64,000 nt of DNA from Sphingomonas beigongshangi (GTDB lineage Bacteria > Pseudomonadota > Alphaproteobacteria > Sphingomonadales > Sphingomonadaceae), in the NCBI RefSeq assembly GCF_016820445.1, contig NZ_JADHDT010000007.1, forward strand, positions 248,001 through 312,000. Reading direction: 5' to 3'. Below are positions 27,858 to 38,447 of this stretch, one piece after another (position 1 is the stretch's first letter; each line of letters begins with the position of its first letter). Both the position numbers and the translations under genes were made by a program. The notes beneath the pieces were generated by a model. The model saw only the letters and a program-made list of their open reading frames with translations, did not search any database and was not told where the DNA came from.

Positions 27858-28271
27858 ATGACGGACGAGGGCGCGGAGCTGCAGGGAATCCAGGAGGTGG
27901 CCGAGCGGCTCGGCATCACCCCGCGGACCCTGCGCTTCTATGAGGATCGCGGCCTTATCGAGCCGAGCCGGATCGGTACCACGCGCGTCTATCGCCGACG
28001 CGAGATCGCCCGCATGCAACTGATCCTGCGCGGCAAGAGGCTCGGCTTCTCGCTCAAGGACATCGAGGAGTTCCTCGATCTCTACGATGCGGACCCCCAG
28101 CACCTCGAGCAGATGCGCGCGTTGGCCGGCCGCTGCCGCGAGCGGATCGACGAACTCGAGCAGCAGCGGCAGGCGCTCGATACCACATTGGCCGAACTCA
28201 CCAAGATCGAGGCGGAGGCGCTCGACCGCGTCAATGCGCATGGTGACGGACCGCGGGCCGCACGGGGGTGA
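27858..28271 (+). CDS. MerR-family transcriptional regulator
   Basis: Regulator of 137 residues with an N-terminal MerR winged helix (residues about 8-75: IQEVAERLGITPRTLRFYED, RIGTTRVYRRREI) and a C-terminal coiled-coil (about 85-125). There are no Cys residues, so it is not a metal or redox sensor of the CueR/SoxR kind; the coil is short, leaving little room for an effector domain. Preceded by GGGAGG at good spacing. Cotranscribed with fadD, it probably regulates fatty-acid or branched-chain acyl-CoA genes, as LiuR-type MerR proteins do. The MerR-type mechanism (twisting a long spacer) would fit the divergent promoter. Confidence 0.85.
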   Translation: MTDEGAELQGIQEVAERLGITPRTLRFYEDRGLIEPSRIGTTRVYRRREIARMQLILRGKRLGFSLKDIEEFLDLYDADPQHLEQMRALAGRCRERIDELEQQRQALDTTLAELTKIEAEALDRVNAHGDGPRAARG

Positions 28272-28278
28272 TCTCGGC

Positions 28279-28692
28279 TCAGTAGAGTGTCAGCATCGCC
28301 GGCAGTCGCGCGGGCGTTTCGCCGCGCGTGATCGCGTAAGCGGCATTCACCGCGTCGCCGAGGCTCGCATTGTGAAACGGCTTGGCGACGCAGCCGATTA
28401 TCAGCGCATGCGACTCCGCCTCCGGGCAGGTGCCGCTTAGGAAGATGCTGGGTATGCCACGCTCGGCGAGGGCATGCGCGACCGCGACTCCATCGTCGCC
28501 GAGGGCCAGCTTGACGTCGCACAGCGCCAGATCGGGGTTCTCGCGATCGGCGATCTCGATCGCCATCGCCAGCGTGTCCGCCACGCCGACCACCGCATGA
28601 CCGTGCAGCGTCAGCGCATCCTCGACGAGCATCGCGACCATGGCCTCGTCCTCGACGACGAGAAGCTTGAGGGCGGGTTGGTGGTCAGTCAT
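28279..28692 (-). CDS. Single-domain response regulator
   Basis: CheY-like receiver of 137 residues with no output domain. The acidic pocket is VVEDE (Glu14-Asp15-Glu16), the phosphoacceptor Asp59 in LALCDVKL, the switch Thr/Ser in FLSGTCP (86-88) and the conserved Lys104 in CVAKPF. It starts inside the end of the adjacent kinase-like gene (8 bases overlap), so they form a pair. Such free receivers work as phosphate shuttles or sinks. It closely resembles in style the receiver encoded at 49553, including the unusual G-x-C-P after the switch residue. Confidence 0.88.
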   Translation of the reverse strand: MTDHQPALKLLVVEDEAMVAMLVEDALTLHGHAVVGVADTLAMAIEIADRENPDLALCDVKLALGDDGVAVAHALAERGIPSIFLSGTCPEAESHALIIGCVAKPFHNASLGDAVNAAYAITRGETPARLPAMLTLY

Positions 28693-29770
28693 GGGCCATG
28701 GGTAACGTCAGGATCATGCCATCCGTTGCAGGCGTGATCGTCCCCCGCAGTTGATGCAGCAGGCCGCGCGCGATCCGGGACGCTTCGGTGTTCGCGGCGA
28801 TCCCGACCAGGCGTAGGCGCACCACGTCCTGCGAGCCGGCCAGATGGATCGCGACCGGACGATGCGGCGGCACGCCCAGCGTGAGCGTATGCACCAGCAG
28901 CGCGAGCGCGGCCGCCGTCTCGACCCGCAGCGGTGCCAGTGCGGCCGTCTCCGCCAGGACGGCGGGGATGGCGCGATCCTCCACGAGTGCTTCGATCAGG
29001 CCGGTGACGTCGACCAGACCGGCGGGCTGGTCGCCGTAGAGAGGGCGATGCGCGATCGCAAGCACCTGCAGCCGATCGACCGCACGATACAGCGGTGCCT
29101 GTGCCGCCGACGCGAGGTCGCCCGCCTCCGCCCCGACGAGTCCGACGGCGACTTGAAGGGCGTTGCGCACCCGGTGCTTCAGCTCGCCCAGCAGCCGCTC
29201 GCGCGCCTCCATGCCGTCGCGAAGGGCCGCTTCGACGCGCAGCCGGTATTTGGCGAGCGCGACATAATGGCAGGCGACGCGCAGGAAGCGGAGTTCGTCG
29301 GCGGAAAAGCGGTTCGTCCACCGCCGCCCAAAGCTCAGCGTGCCCAACAAAGCGTCTCCGTGCATCAGCGGCGTGCAGATATAGCTGTCGAGGCCGAGCG
29401 AGCGCACGAAGGCATAGGTCGGATCGTCCGATGTTCTTATCGAGATCGCATGATGGATCTGCCGCGTCTGCGCGACCGTACCGCAGATCGCCTCGCCCAT
29501 CGCCAGCGTCCCGATTTTTGCCGGCTGGTCGCCGGTCAGGCCGCCATGGGCCTCGAGCACGAGCCGGTCACCCGCCACGCGATAATTGGTGAAGACATCG
29601 AGCCGCAGCTCGCGCCGCATCAGATCGAATATCTCGTCGACCATGTCGGCGGGATCGGCGGCGGCCAGCAGCCGTTCGGCGACATCCGCGAGCAATCTCA
29701 GGTAGCGTTGCGGAACGCTCGTACCGGGCTCGTCCGACGCGGACCTGTCCGGCAATTCGTTCGGGGACAT
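28685..29770 (-). CDS. GAF-domain HWE/HisKA_2-type sensor kinase with degenerate ATPase domain
   Basis: Cytosolic signalling protein of 361 residues. A GAF domain spans about 24-176. A HisKA_2/HWE-like H-box follows (GELKHRVRNALQ, phospho-His199). The C-terminal region (about 240-361) aligns in spacing with an HATPase fold, ending ARGLLHQLRGTITP and ILTLPM, but the N-box (normally NELVTNALKH-like) reads LLVHTLTLGV and the DxGxG box is absent. It may therefore not bind ATP and may act as a histidine phosphotransfer protein (as ChpT does) or pseudokinase. Start ATG 29770. It is cotranscribed with the overlapping receiver. Confidence 0.82.
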   Translation of the reverse strand: MSPNELPDRSASDEPGTSVPQRYLRLLADVAERLLAAADPADMVDEIFDLMRRELRLDVFTNYRVAGDRLVLEAHGGLTGDQPAKIGTLAMGEAICGTVAQTRQIHHAISIRTSDDPTYAFVRSLGLDSYICTPLMHGDALLGTLSFGRRWTNRFSADELRFLRVACHYVALAKYRLRVEAALRDGMEARERLLGELKHRVRNALQVAVGLVGAEAGDLASAAQAPLYRAVDRLQVLAIAHRPLYGDQPAGLVDVTGLIEALVEDRAIPAVLAETAALAPLRVETAAALALLVHTLTLGVPPHRPVAIHLAGSQDVVRLRLVGIAANTEASRIARGLLHQLRGTITPATDGMILTLPMAHD

Positions 29771-29903
29771 ACGCTTCCTGTACCGACAGCGCCTATCCGC
29801 TTCAAGCGCGAGCGCGGCGGATGGGTTAGGGGCGCTGTCTTTTTCACGATCGTGGATGTGATATTCTGGTGCCCTGCCGTCGAAGAACGGGAGGAGAGGT
29901 GCC

Positions 29904-30011
29904 ATGGAGTGGATGGATCCACATGTGTGCGCGTGCAGTTTCCGGTCGCTGTGCTGGATGAGCGGAACGGCGTTGACGCTATGTTGCGCCGCGATCCTCG
30001 CCTTCGGCTAG
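29904..30011 (+). CDS. Possible Cys-rich mini-protein (35 residues)
   Basis: Small ORF beginning MEWMDPHVCACSF and ending CCAAILAFG, preceded at 6 bases by GGAGAGG, a strong ribosome site. It has five Cys in 35 residues and a hydrophobic C-terminal half that could span or touch a membrane. It sits in the 245-base gap between the kinase gene and ybdD, divergent from the first and convergent with the second. No homologue recognised; may be chance. Confidence 0.3.
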   Translation: MEWMDPHVCACSFRSLCWMSGTALTLCCAAILAFG

Positions 30012-30015
30012 CCGC

Positions 30016-30201
30016 CTAGCAGCATTTGCCGCCACCGCGACCGCCGTAGCGGGCCTGTTGCCGCTCGCGGAAGAATGTCGCCTCGTCCATGACGGGGGCT
30101 TCGGGGTGCGCCGAGCGCATATGCGCGACATAGGCGGCATAGGACGGCACGCCGACCATGGCGCGGGCGGTCTGCGCGATCAGCGAAAGCCAGGAGCGCA
30201 T
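30016..30201 (-). CDS. YbdD/YjiX-like small protein (CstA partner)
   Basis: Protein of 61 residues in the YbdD/YjiX (DUF466) family: WLSLIAQTARAMVGVPSYAAYVAHMRSAHP-type body, then FFRERQQARYGG and the diagnostic C-terminal KCC. In enterobacteria YbdD is encoded with CstA and YjiX with BtsT, and is thought to be needed for transporter function. Here the gene starts one base after the cstA stop, so coupling is evident. Start ATG at 30201; a longer frame upstream lies inside cstA and is discarded. Confidence 0.85.
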   Translation of the reverse strand: MRSWLSLIAQTARAMVGVPSYAAYVAHMRSAHPEAPVMDEATFFRERQQARYGGRGGGKCC

Positions 30202-30202
30202 G

Positions 30203-32254
30203 TCAGCTTGCCGCCAGCGCTGGCGGTACTTCGGTGACCGTTGGCGTGGCGCTGCGTCGCGCGCCGAGGCAGGTGCGTACGCCATAGACGACGATCGTCG
30301 CCACCACGGCGAGGAACAGCGCGCAGAGCGCCGCGTCGATGCGGTCGTTGATGACGATCCGGCGCATCTCGGCCAGCGACTTGGCAGGGGCCAGCATTTC
30401 GCCGCGGCCGGCGGCGTCCGCGAAGCGCGTGGCGTGGGCGAGGAATCCGACGCGCGGATCGGGCGACAGCAGCTTGAGCAGGCTGGCGGTGGAGGTGCAG
30501 ATCACCAGCCAAATCGCCGGAAGGATCGTCACCCAGGCGAAGCGTTCGCGCTTCATCCGGTACAGCACCACCGTCGCGAGCGTGAGCGCGACCGCGGCCA
30601 GCATCTGGTTGGAGATGCCGAACAGCGGCCACAGGGTGTTCACGCCCCCCAGGGGATCGGTCACGCCCTGGTAGAGGAAGAAGCCCCAGGCGGCGACGCA
30701 GAGTGCGGTGCCGATCAGGCCCGGCACGAAGGACGTCGCGTTGCGGAAGGACGGAACGGCCAGTCCGATCAGGTCCTGCAGCATGAAGCGCCCCGCACGC
30801 GTGCCGGCGTCGACCGCGGTCAGGATGAAGAGCGCTTCGAACAGGATCGCGAAATGGTACCAGAAGGCCATCATCGCCTGGCCGCCGACGACGCGGCTGA
30901 AGATGTGCGCCATGCCGACGGCCAGCGTCGGCGCGCCGCCCGCGCGGCTGATGATCGTCGTTTCGCCGACGTCGCGTGCGGTCTGCGCGATCGATGCCGC
31001 ATCGATTGGAAAGCCCATCGCGCCGACGGCCGCGGCGGCGCTGGCGGCGTCCGTGCCCACCACCGCCGCGGGACTGTTCATCACGAAATAGACGCCGGGA
31101 TCGATGATGGAGGCGCCGATCAGCGCCATGATCGCGACAAAGCTTTCCATCAGCATCGCGCCATAGCCGATGAACCGCGCATCCCCCTCGCTCGCGATCA
31201 GCTTCGGGGTCGTGCCGCTCGCGATCAAGGCATGGAAGCCCGACACCGCGCCACAGGCGATCGTGATGAATAGGAAGGGAAAGAGCGACCCCGACCAGAC
31301 GGGACCGCTGCCGTCGATGAAGCGGGTGACCGCCGGCATCCGCATGTCGGGCATCACGACGAGGATGCCGATCGCGAGCGCGGCGATCGCGCCGATCTTG
31401 AGGAAGGTCGACAGATAGTCGCGCGGCGCCAGCAACAGCCACACGGGAAGCAGCGAGGCGATTGCGCCGTAGCCGATCAGGATCCAGCATAGCTGCACGG
31501 GCGTGTAGGTGAACCAGGGCGCCATGACCGTCGAGGCGGCGACATCGCGGCCATAGACGATCGCGAGGATCAGCCCGACCAGGCCGAGCAACGATACCTC
31601 GCCGATCTTTCCCGGGCGGACGAAGCGCGTGTACAGGCCCATGAGTATCGCGAGGGGGATCGTCGCGGCGACGGTGAACAATCCCCACGGGCTATTGGCG
31701 AGCGCGCGGACCACGATCAGTGCCAGCACCGCCAGGATGATCACCATGATCGCGAAGGCGCCGACGAGCGCGACCGTGCCCGGAATGGCGCCCATTTCCA
31801 TGCGGATCAGTTCGCCGAGCGAGCGCCCGTCGCGGCGCATCGAGATGAACAATATCATGAGGTCCTGCACCGCACCGGCGAGCACCACCCCGGCCAGGAT
31901 CCACAGCATGCCGGGCAGATAGCCCATCTGCGCGGCGAGCACGGGGCCGACGAGCGGACCCGCGCCCGCGATGGCGGCGAAATGGTGGCCGAACAGGACA
32001 CGCCGGTCGGTGGCGACGAAGTCGAGCCCGTCGGGGCGGCGGATCGCAGGGGTAGGGCGCGTCAGGTCGAGGCCGACGACGACCTTCGCCAGATAGTGCG
32101 CATAGAACCGATAGGCGATCAGATAGACGCAGACCGCAGCGACGACGATCCACACGGCATTGACCTGCTCGCCGCGGGACAGAGCCACCAGTCCGAGCGC
32201 CCCCGCGCCGATCAGCGCGACCGCGATCCAGCCGAGCTTGTTCGCGATCGTCAT
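30203..32254 (-). CDS. cstA: Carbon starvation protein CstA family transporter
   Basis: Polytopic inner-membrane protein of 683 residues with about 16-18 hydrophobic helices. The CstA pattern is clear: RRVLFGHHFAAIAGAGPLVGP near residue 80 and DLMILFISMRRDGRSLGEL, then long helical segments to a tail ending PPALAAS. Members carry pyruvate or peptides (CstA, BtsT). Preferred start is the ATG at 32254 after GGGAGAGGG, although a GTG three bases upstream is possible. It precedes ybdD with one base between. Upstream 272 bases to the acs stop hold no clear gene. Confidence 0.92.
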   Translation of the reverse strand: MTIANKLGWIAVALIGAGALGLVALSRGEQVNAVWIVVAAVCVYLIAYRFYAHYLAKVVVGLDLTRPTPAIRRPDGLDFVATDRRVLFGHHFAAIAGAGPLVGPVLAAQMGYLPGMLWILAGVVLAGAVQDLMILFISMRRDGRSLGELIRMEMGAIPGTVALVGAFAIMVIILAVLALIVVRALANSPWGLFTVAATIPLAILMGLYTRFVRPGKIGEVSLLGLVGLILAIVYGRDVAASTVMAPWFTYTPVQLCWILIGYGAIASLLPVWLLLAPRDYLSTFLKIGAIAALAIGILVVMPDMRMPAVTRFIDGSGPVWSGSLFPFLFITIACGAVSGFHALIASGTTPKLIASEGDARFIGYGAMLMESFVAIMALIGASIIDPGVYFVMNSPAAVVGTDAASAAAAVGAMGFPIDAASIAQTARDVGETTIISRAGGAPTLAVGMAHIFSRVVGGQAMMAFWYHFAILFEALFILTAVDAGTRAGRFMLQDLIGLAVPSFRNATSFVPGLIGTALCVAAWGFFLYQGVTDPLGGVNTLWPLFGISNQMLAAVALTLATVVLYRMKRERFAWVTILPAIWLVICTSTASLLKLLSPDPRVGFLAHATRFADAAGRGEMLAPAKSLAEMRRIVINDRIDAALCALFLAVVATIVVYGVRTCLGARRSATPTVTEVPPALAAS

Positions 32255-32529
32255 CACCCTCTCCCGCAGTCGTCCCCCAAAGAGGCGATGCGGGGGCAGG
32301 CGTCAAGCACGCATGTCGGCGGGGCAGGGATCGGGTACCCAGCGTATCGACGCCGTGCGACCGACGATCCTCGCGCGCCGCGCTCGGCCGGCCCCGGCGC
32401 TCACGGCTTTCGATTTGGCGAACGCGATGCTGCCAACCATCGGGTGCCCGCACCGATCCGGCATGCCGGCATGGCGGAATGGCGGACGAGGTCGGCGCCG
32501 ACCCCTCGCGACGCCGCCGGCGATCGGGA

Positions 32530-34467
<1,938 letters not shown>

Positions 34468-34531
34468 GACGCTTCCGTACAGGGAGGGCGGGGCGGCGCG
34501 GACTGTAGTCGGGATCGAAGGGCAGGCAAGC

Positions 34532-34552
34532 GGCGGAATATCGCCTTCCGCC
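34532..34552 (-). terminator. Hairpin upstream of acs, after the alpha/beta hydrolase
   Basis: GGCGGAA (34532-34538) pairs with TTCCGCC (34546-34552) around a 7-base loop, in the 129-base gap between the hydrolase stop and the acs start. No T-run. Likely terminator or 5' structural element of acs mRNA. Confidence 0.35.
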
Positions 34553-34596
34553 CCGCCCCCGGCCGCAGCCGGAACGACGTGGCGGAAGGCAGATCC

Positions 34597-35424
34597 TCAG
34601 CGGCCCAGGAAGGTCAGCAGGTCGCGCGTCAGCCGCTCGCCCTCCGTCGCGAACAGGCCGTGCGGCGCGCCGTCATATTCGACCAGCTGGCTGTCCGCGA
34701 TGCCGACCGCCGCCGCACGCGCGGAGGTGTCGATCGGCACCGTCTGGTCCGAGGTGCCGTGAATGATCAGCGTCGGCACGCGGAAGGCGGCGAGGTCGGG
34801 CCGGAAATCGGTGTGGCCGAACGATTCCGCGCAGGCGAGCGTCGGCTTCAGACCCGCCATCATCGCCGTCGTGGTGGCCCAGTCGAGGACCGCGTCGCTC
34901 ACCGGCGAGGTGATGTAGCCGACGCCGAAGAACTGCTTGAAGAAGGTGTCGCGGAAGAAGCCCGCGCGATCCTTTTGGATGCCGGCGCCGATCTGCTGCA
35001 AGGTTTCCTCCGGCACGCCGTGCGGATTGTCGTCGGTCTTGAGCATATAGGGCACGACCGAGGCGACCAGCGCGGCCGCCGAGACGCCCTTTCCGTCGTG
35101 GCGGCTCATGTAGCGGGCGACCTCGCCGCCGCCCATCGAGAAGCCGACCAGCGTGACGCCGTCGGTGGCGCCCGTCGCTTCGAGCACGTCGGCGAGATCG
35201 TCGGTCAGCGTGTCATAGTCGTAGCCGCTCCACGGCTGGCCGGACCGGCCGAAGCCGCGGCGGTCATAGGCGATGGCGCGAAAGCCGGCATCGGCAAGTG
35301 CCATCATCTGCGGGTCCCAGCTGTCCGCCGACAGCGGCCAGCCGTGCAGCAGCACGACGGGACGCCCCTGTCCCCAATCCTTGACGTAGATGTCCGTGCC
35401 GTCGCGCGTCTTGACGTAAGGCAT
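34597..35424 (-). CDS. Alpha/beta hydrolase (non-haem chloroperoxidase/esterase-like)
   Basis: Cytosolic hydrolase of 275 residues. Motifs of the small-esterase/cofactor-free haloperoxidase group are present: oxyanion LLHGWPLSADSWDPQM, nucleophile elbow GFSMGGGEVARYM (catalytic Ser), acid HGTSDQTVPID and His in YDGAPHGLF. These enzymes hydrolyse esters or lactones and show perhydrolase activity in vitro; the natural substrate is unknown. Start ATG at 35424 (MPYVKTRDGTDIYVKDWG), divergent from the DUF885 lipoprotein 129 bases away. Confidence 0.87.
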   Translation of the reverse strand: MPYVKTRDGTDIYVKDWGQGRPVVLLHGWPLSADSWDPQMMALADAGFRAIAYDRRGFGRSGQPWSGYDYDTLTDDLADVLEATGATDGVTLVGFSMGGGEVARYMSRHDGKGVSAAALVASVVPYMLKTDDNPHGVPEETLQQIGAGIQKDRAGFFRDTFFKQFFGVGYITSPVSDAVLDWATTTAMMAGLKPTLACAESFGHTDFRPDLAAFRVPTLIIHGTSDQTVPIDTSARAAAVGIADSQLVEYDGAPHGLFATEGERLTRDLLTFLGR

Positions 35425-35553
35425 TGCTTTATCTCCATGGCTTCTGCCGGGAGATGCAACGAGGCCGATCGGGTGCCGTTCCAACGTCTTGGGCTGGCGC
35501 AAGCGTACCAACGGTGCCAGCATCGCGCAAAGAAAGACGAATCAGGAGACGAC

Positions 35554-37317
35554 ATGCGGCTAAGGATGGCGGTTTCGCTTGCGGCGCTCGCGATGGCGAC
35601 GGCGGCGTGCCAGGTGAAGGTACAGGATGCGGCCAACGAACAGGCCGCGGCCCAGCCACCGGCCGCTGCGGGCAGCGCGACACAGCAAACCGACTGGTCG
35701 CGATTTCGCGACGGCTTCATCGAAGGCTGGTTCAAGCTCGATACCGCCAACGCCGTGTATCAGGGGCGGCACGATTTCGACGGCCAGCTGCCCGACTGGA
35801 GCGCGGCGGGGCTCAAGCGTCAGTCGGCGTTCCTTCATCAGGCGATCGACAAGGCGAAGGGCTTCACCGATGCCGCTTTGAAGCCGCAGGAGCGGTTCGA
35901 GCGCGATTACCTGATCCAGGTCGCCCGCGGGAAGCTGTTCTGGCTGGAGGACGCCGACCAGCCGCATAACAATCCTGCTTATTATGTCGGCGGCGGCCTC
36001 GACCCCAACGTCTATATCGCGCGCCCTTATGCCGACGCACCGACGCGGATGAAGGCGCTGATCGCCTTTCTGACCCGCGTGCCCGCCGCCGCGGCGAACA
36101 TCCGCGCCAATCTGAAGACGCCGATGCCGCGGTCCTTCGTCGATTACGGCACGGCCGGCTTCAATGGCTTTGCCGATTATTATGTCGGCGATGCGAAGAA
36201 GGCCTTCGCGGACGTCAAGGACGCCGGCCTTCAGCAACAGCTGGACCAGGCAGCCGCCAATGCGAGCAAGGCGATGCGCGATCTGGGTAGCTGGGTGGCG
36301 AGCCAGAAGGGGAGCGCCACGGGCAATTTCGCGCTCGGTGCCGATCGCTTCCAGCGGATGATTTCGGCCACCGAAGGTGTCGACACGCCGCTCGCGCAGC
36401 TCGAGGCGGCGGGCCGTGCCGACCTCCAGCGCAACCAGCAGGCGCTGGCCACCGCCTGCGCGCAGTTCGCGCCGGGGCAGACGATACCGCAATGCATCGA
36501 CAAGATGGGGGCGAACAAGGCGGCCGACGGCCCGGTGGCGGAGGCCCGCCGCCAGATTCCGACGCTGCGCGCCTTCGTGATCAAGAACGACCTCGTCACC
36601 ATTCCGGGAACCGAGGAGGCGAAGGTCGAGGAGAGTCCGCCCTACAACCGGCAGAACAGCGCCTATATCGATCCGCCGGGACCGTTCGATAAGGGCATCC
36701 CGTCGGTCTATTACATCTCGCCGCCCGATCCCGCCTGGGACAAGAAGACGCAGGACGCCTTCGTGCCCGGCAAGGCGGATCTGCTCTTCACCTCCGTGCA
36801 CGAGGTGATGCCGGGGCATTTCGTGCAGTTCCTCCACGCCAACCGGTCGCCGTCGCTCTTCGGCCGGCTGTTCGTCGGCTATGCCTTCGCCGAGGGCTGG
36901 GCGCATTATGCGGAGGAGATGATGTGGGAGGCCGGGCTCAACAACGGCGATCCCGAAACGCATGTCGGGCAGATCAGCAATGCGCTGCTGCGCGACTGCC
37001 GCTTCCTGTCGGCGATCGGCCTCCATGCGCGCGGCATGACGCAGGACCAGAGCCTGAAGATGTTCCGCGAGCAATGCTATCAGGACGAGGGCAATTCGCG
37101 CCAGCAGGCGGCGCGCGGCACATACGACCCGGCGTATCTCAACTATACGATGGGCAAGCTGATGATCCGCAAGCTGCGCGCCGACTGGACCGCCAGCCGC
37201 GGCGGGCGCAAGGCGTGGAAGGCGTTCCACGACCAGTTCCTGAGCTACGGCGGCCCGCCGATCCCGCTCGTCCGGCGCGAGATGATGGGCGAGGCGACGG
37301 CGAAGGCGGTGTTCTAG
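35554..37317 (+). CDS. DUF885 family lipoprotein, metallopeptidase-like
   Basis: Protein of 587 residues with a lipoprotein signal (SLAALAMATAAC, Cys at about 19), so it is probably anchored in the outer or inner membrane facing the periplasm. The DUF885 C-terminal half has the zinc-peptidase-like motif HEVMPGHF (His416-Glu417 and His421), then FAEGWAHYAEEMMWE with a third acidic ligand, resembling thermolysin/M3-like clans. It may degrade peptides. Start ATG at 35554 after CAGGAGA. The open frame upstream is antisense noise over the acs and hydrolase genes. Confidence 0.85.
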   Translation: MRLRMAVSLAALAMATAACQVKVQDAANEQAAAQPPAAAGSATQQTDWSRFRDGFIEGWFKLDTANAVYQGRHDFDGQLPDWSAAGLKRQSAFLHQAIDKAKGFTDAALKPQERFERDYLIQVARGKLFWLEDADQPHNNPAYYVGGGLDPNVYIARPYADAPTRMKALIAFLTRVPAAAANIRANLKTPMPRSFVDYGTAGFNGFADYYVGDAKKAFADVKDAGLQQQLDQAAANASKAMRDLGSWVASQKGSATGNFALGADRFQRMISATEGVDTPLAQLEAAGRADLQRNQQALATACAQFAPGQTIPQCIDKMGANKAADGPVAEARRQIPTLRAFVIKNDLVTIPGTEEAKVEESPPYNRQNSAYIDPPGPFDKGIPSVYYISPPDPAWDKKTQDAFVPGKADLLFTSVHEVMPGHFVQFLHANRSPSLFGRLFVGYAFAEGWAHYAEEMMWEAGLNNGDPETHVGQISNALLRDCRFLSAIGLHARGMTQDQSLKMFREQCYQDEGNSRQQAARGTYDPAYLNYTMGKLMIRKLRADWTASRGGRKAWKAFHDQFLSYGGPPIPLVRREMMGEATAKAVF

Positions 37318-37497
37318 ATAAGGGAAAGGGTAAATCTTCTTGTCGGTTGACACAGCAAGTCTACAAGATCACGCTGGCGTATGCTGATGTGGCGGGTCTG
37401 CGGAATATCTTCTGCCCGGTAAAGGAGTCTTGCCGGGCTGGTGATGTAGAACAGGCGGAATACTGACCGACTGCTACGATCATTGGGAGTGACAGGC

Positions 37498-38409
37498 ATG
37501 AGGATCGTGAGACCGGCGATCATGATGGCGACGGCGGTGCTGGGCGCTGCCGCCACTTCTCCATGCAACAGTCAGACTCGCGAAGCACCGCCTGTGCAGG
37601 CGCGCGGGAACGATGGCGCTCACGAGAGCGACGTGGTCGTGAGAGGATATCGCGACCGGAAAAAGCCCAAGGACCGCGTCAGCATACCCGCGACCGCAAG
37701 TGCAGTCACAAACCGCACCAAATTCGGCTATTCCGAACGGCTCGCGAAATGTGTGCTGAAGGGTGATCCCACGACGCTGTACAAACTACGCGTTGTTCTG
37801 GATGGCGAAGTGAACACCTGGCGCACCCGGCAGGCGCAGGACTGGCTGGTGCGATCCAACATCACGTGTTCGGAAAACGTCGCCCTGCTGAGTTTTTCGG
37901 GTGCGCCCGTACAAGCTGACGAGTCGGCGGCGTTCATCCGTGCCCTTGACGGCGATTTTACGGGAACCCCGCCGTTGATTGAGAGCAGCCCCTTGGGAAG
38001 GTCGATCTTCGATCGCGGGGCGCTGGTCATCGCGGCGCTTCATCAATACATGCCCGACCTGACGCTGACCAGAGCTGAGGTCGACGATCCGATCATACAA
38101 GCCCGTTTCAATATGCGTGAGCTGGCGCGCAACCGCTTCCGAACCGCGGTCGATCGCCGATACTTCGAGGCGGCCGTCTGCATGGTTCATGCCGAACCCG
38201 AGCTCGCGGTGAAACTGGCCATGTCCAGCGGCGTGGCTAGGATGAGCGATGCGCAGGAGCTGCTGATCGACCGGACGCACGCCTGTGTCGGTAACGCGCG
38301 TCGTGTGAAGGTCGAGCCTACCCAGTTCAGAATTTATATCGCTGATGCCGTCTATCGTTGGGCGGTTGCGGTTCGCAATACGGCTTCGCTCGTGCCGACA
38401 AGCGCCTGA
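37498..38409 (+). CDS. Secreted protein of unknown function
   Basis: Protein of 303 residues with a signal peptide (MRIVRPAIMMATAVLGAAA) preceded by GGGAG. After it comes a charged linker containing DVVVRGYRDRKKPKDR, which recalls the IVVTGxR plug-like box seen after signal peptides of sphingomonad envelope proteins. The remaining 250 residues are mixed alpha/beta without recognised motifs; three Cys pairs are candidates for disulfides (KCVL, ITCS, AVCMV, HACV). Local GC is lower than in the neighbours and the upstream 180 bases are also lower, so a different origin is possible. Function unknown. Confidence 0.65.
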   Translation: MRIVRPAIMMATAVLGAAATSPCNSQTREAPPVQARGNDGAHESDVVVRGYRDRKKPKDRVSIPATASAVTNRTKFGYSERLAKCVLKGDPTTLYKLRVVLDGEVNTWRTRQAQDWLVRSNITCSENVALLSFSGAPVQADESAAFIRALDGDFTGTPPLIESSPLGRSIFDRGALVIAALHQYMPDLTLTRAEVDDPIIQARFNMRELARNRFRTAVDRRYFEAAVCMVHAEPELAVKLAMSSGVARMSDAQELLIDRTHACVGNARRVKVEPTQFRIYIADAVYRWAVAVRNTASLVPTSA

Positions 38410-38447
38410 AACCTTAATCGGCCACCGGCGGCTGCGGTGTCCGTCGC

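Noticed and set aside
30203..30285. Longer ybdD starting at 30285
   Set aside because: The extra 28 residues lie within the cstA 3' end; the 61-residue form matches the family length.
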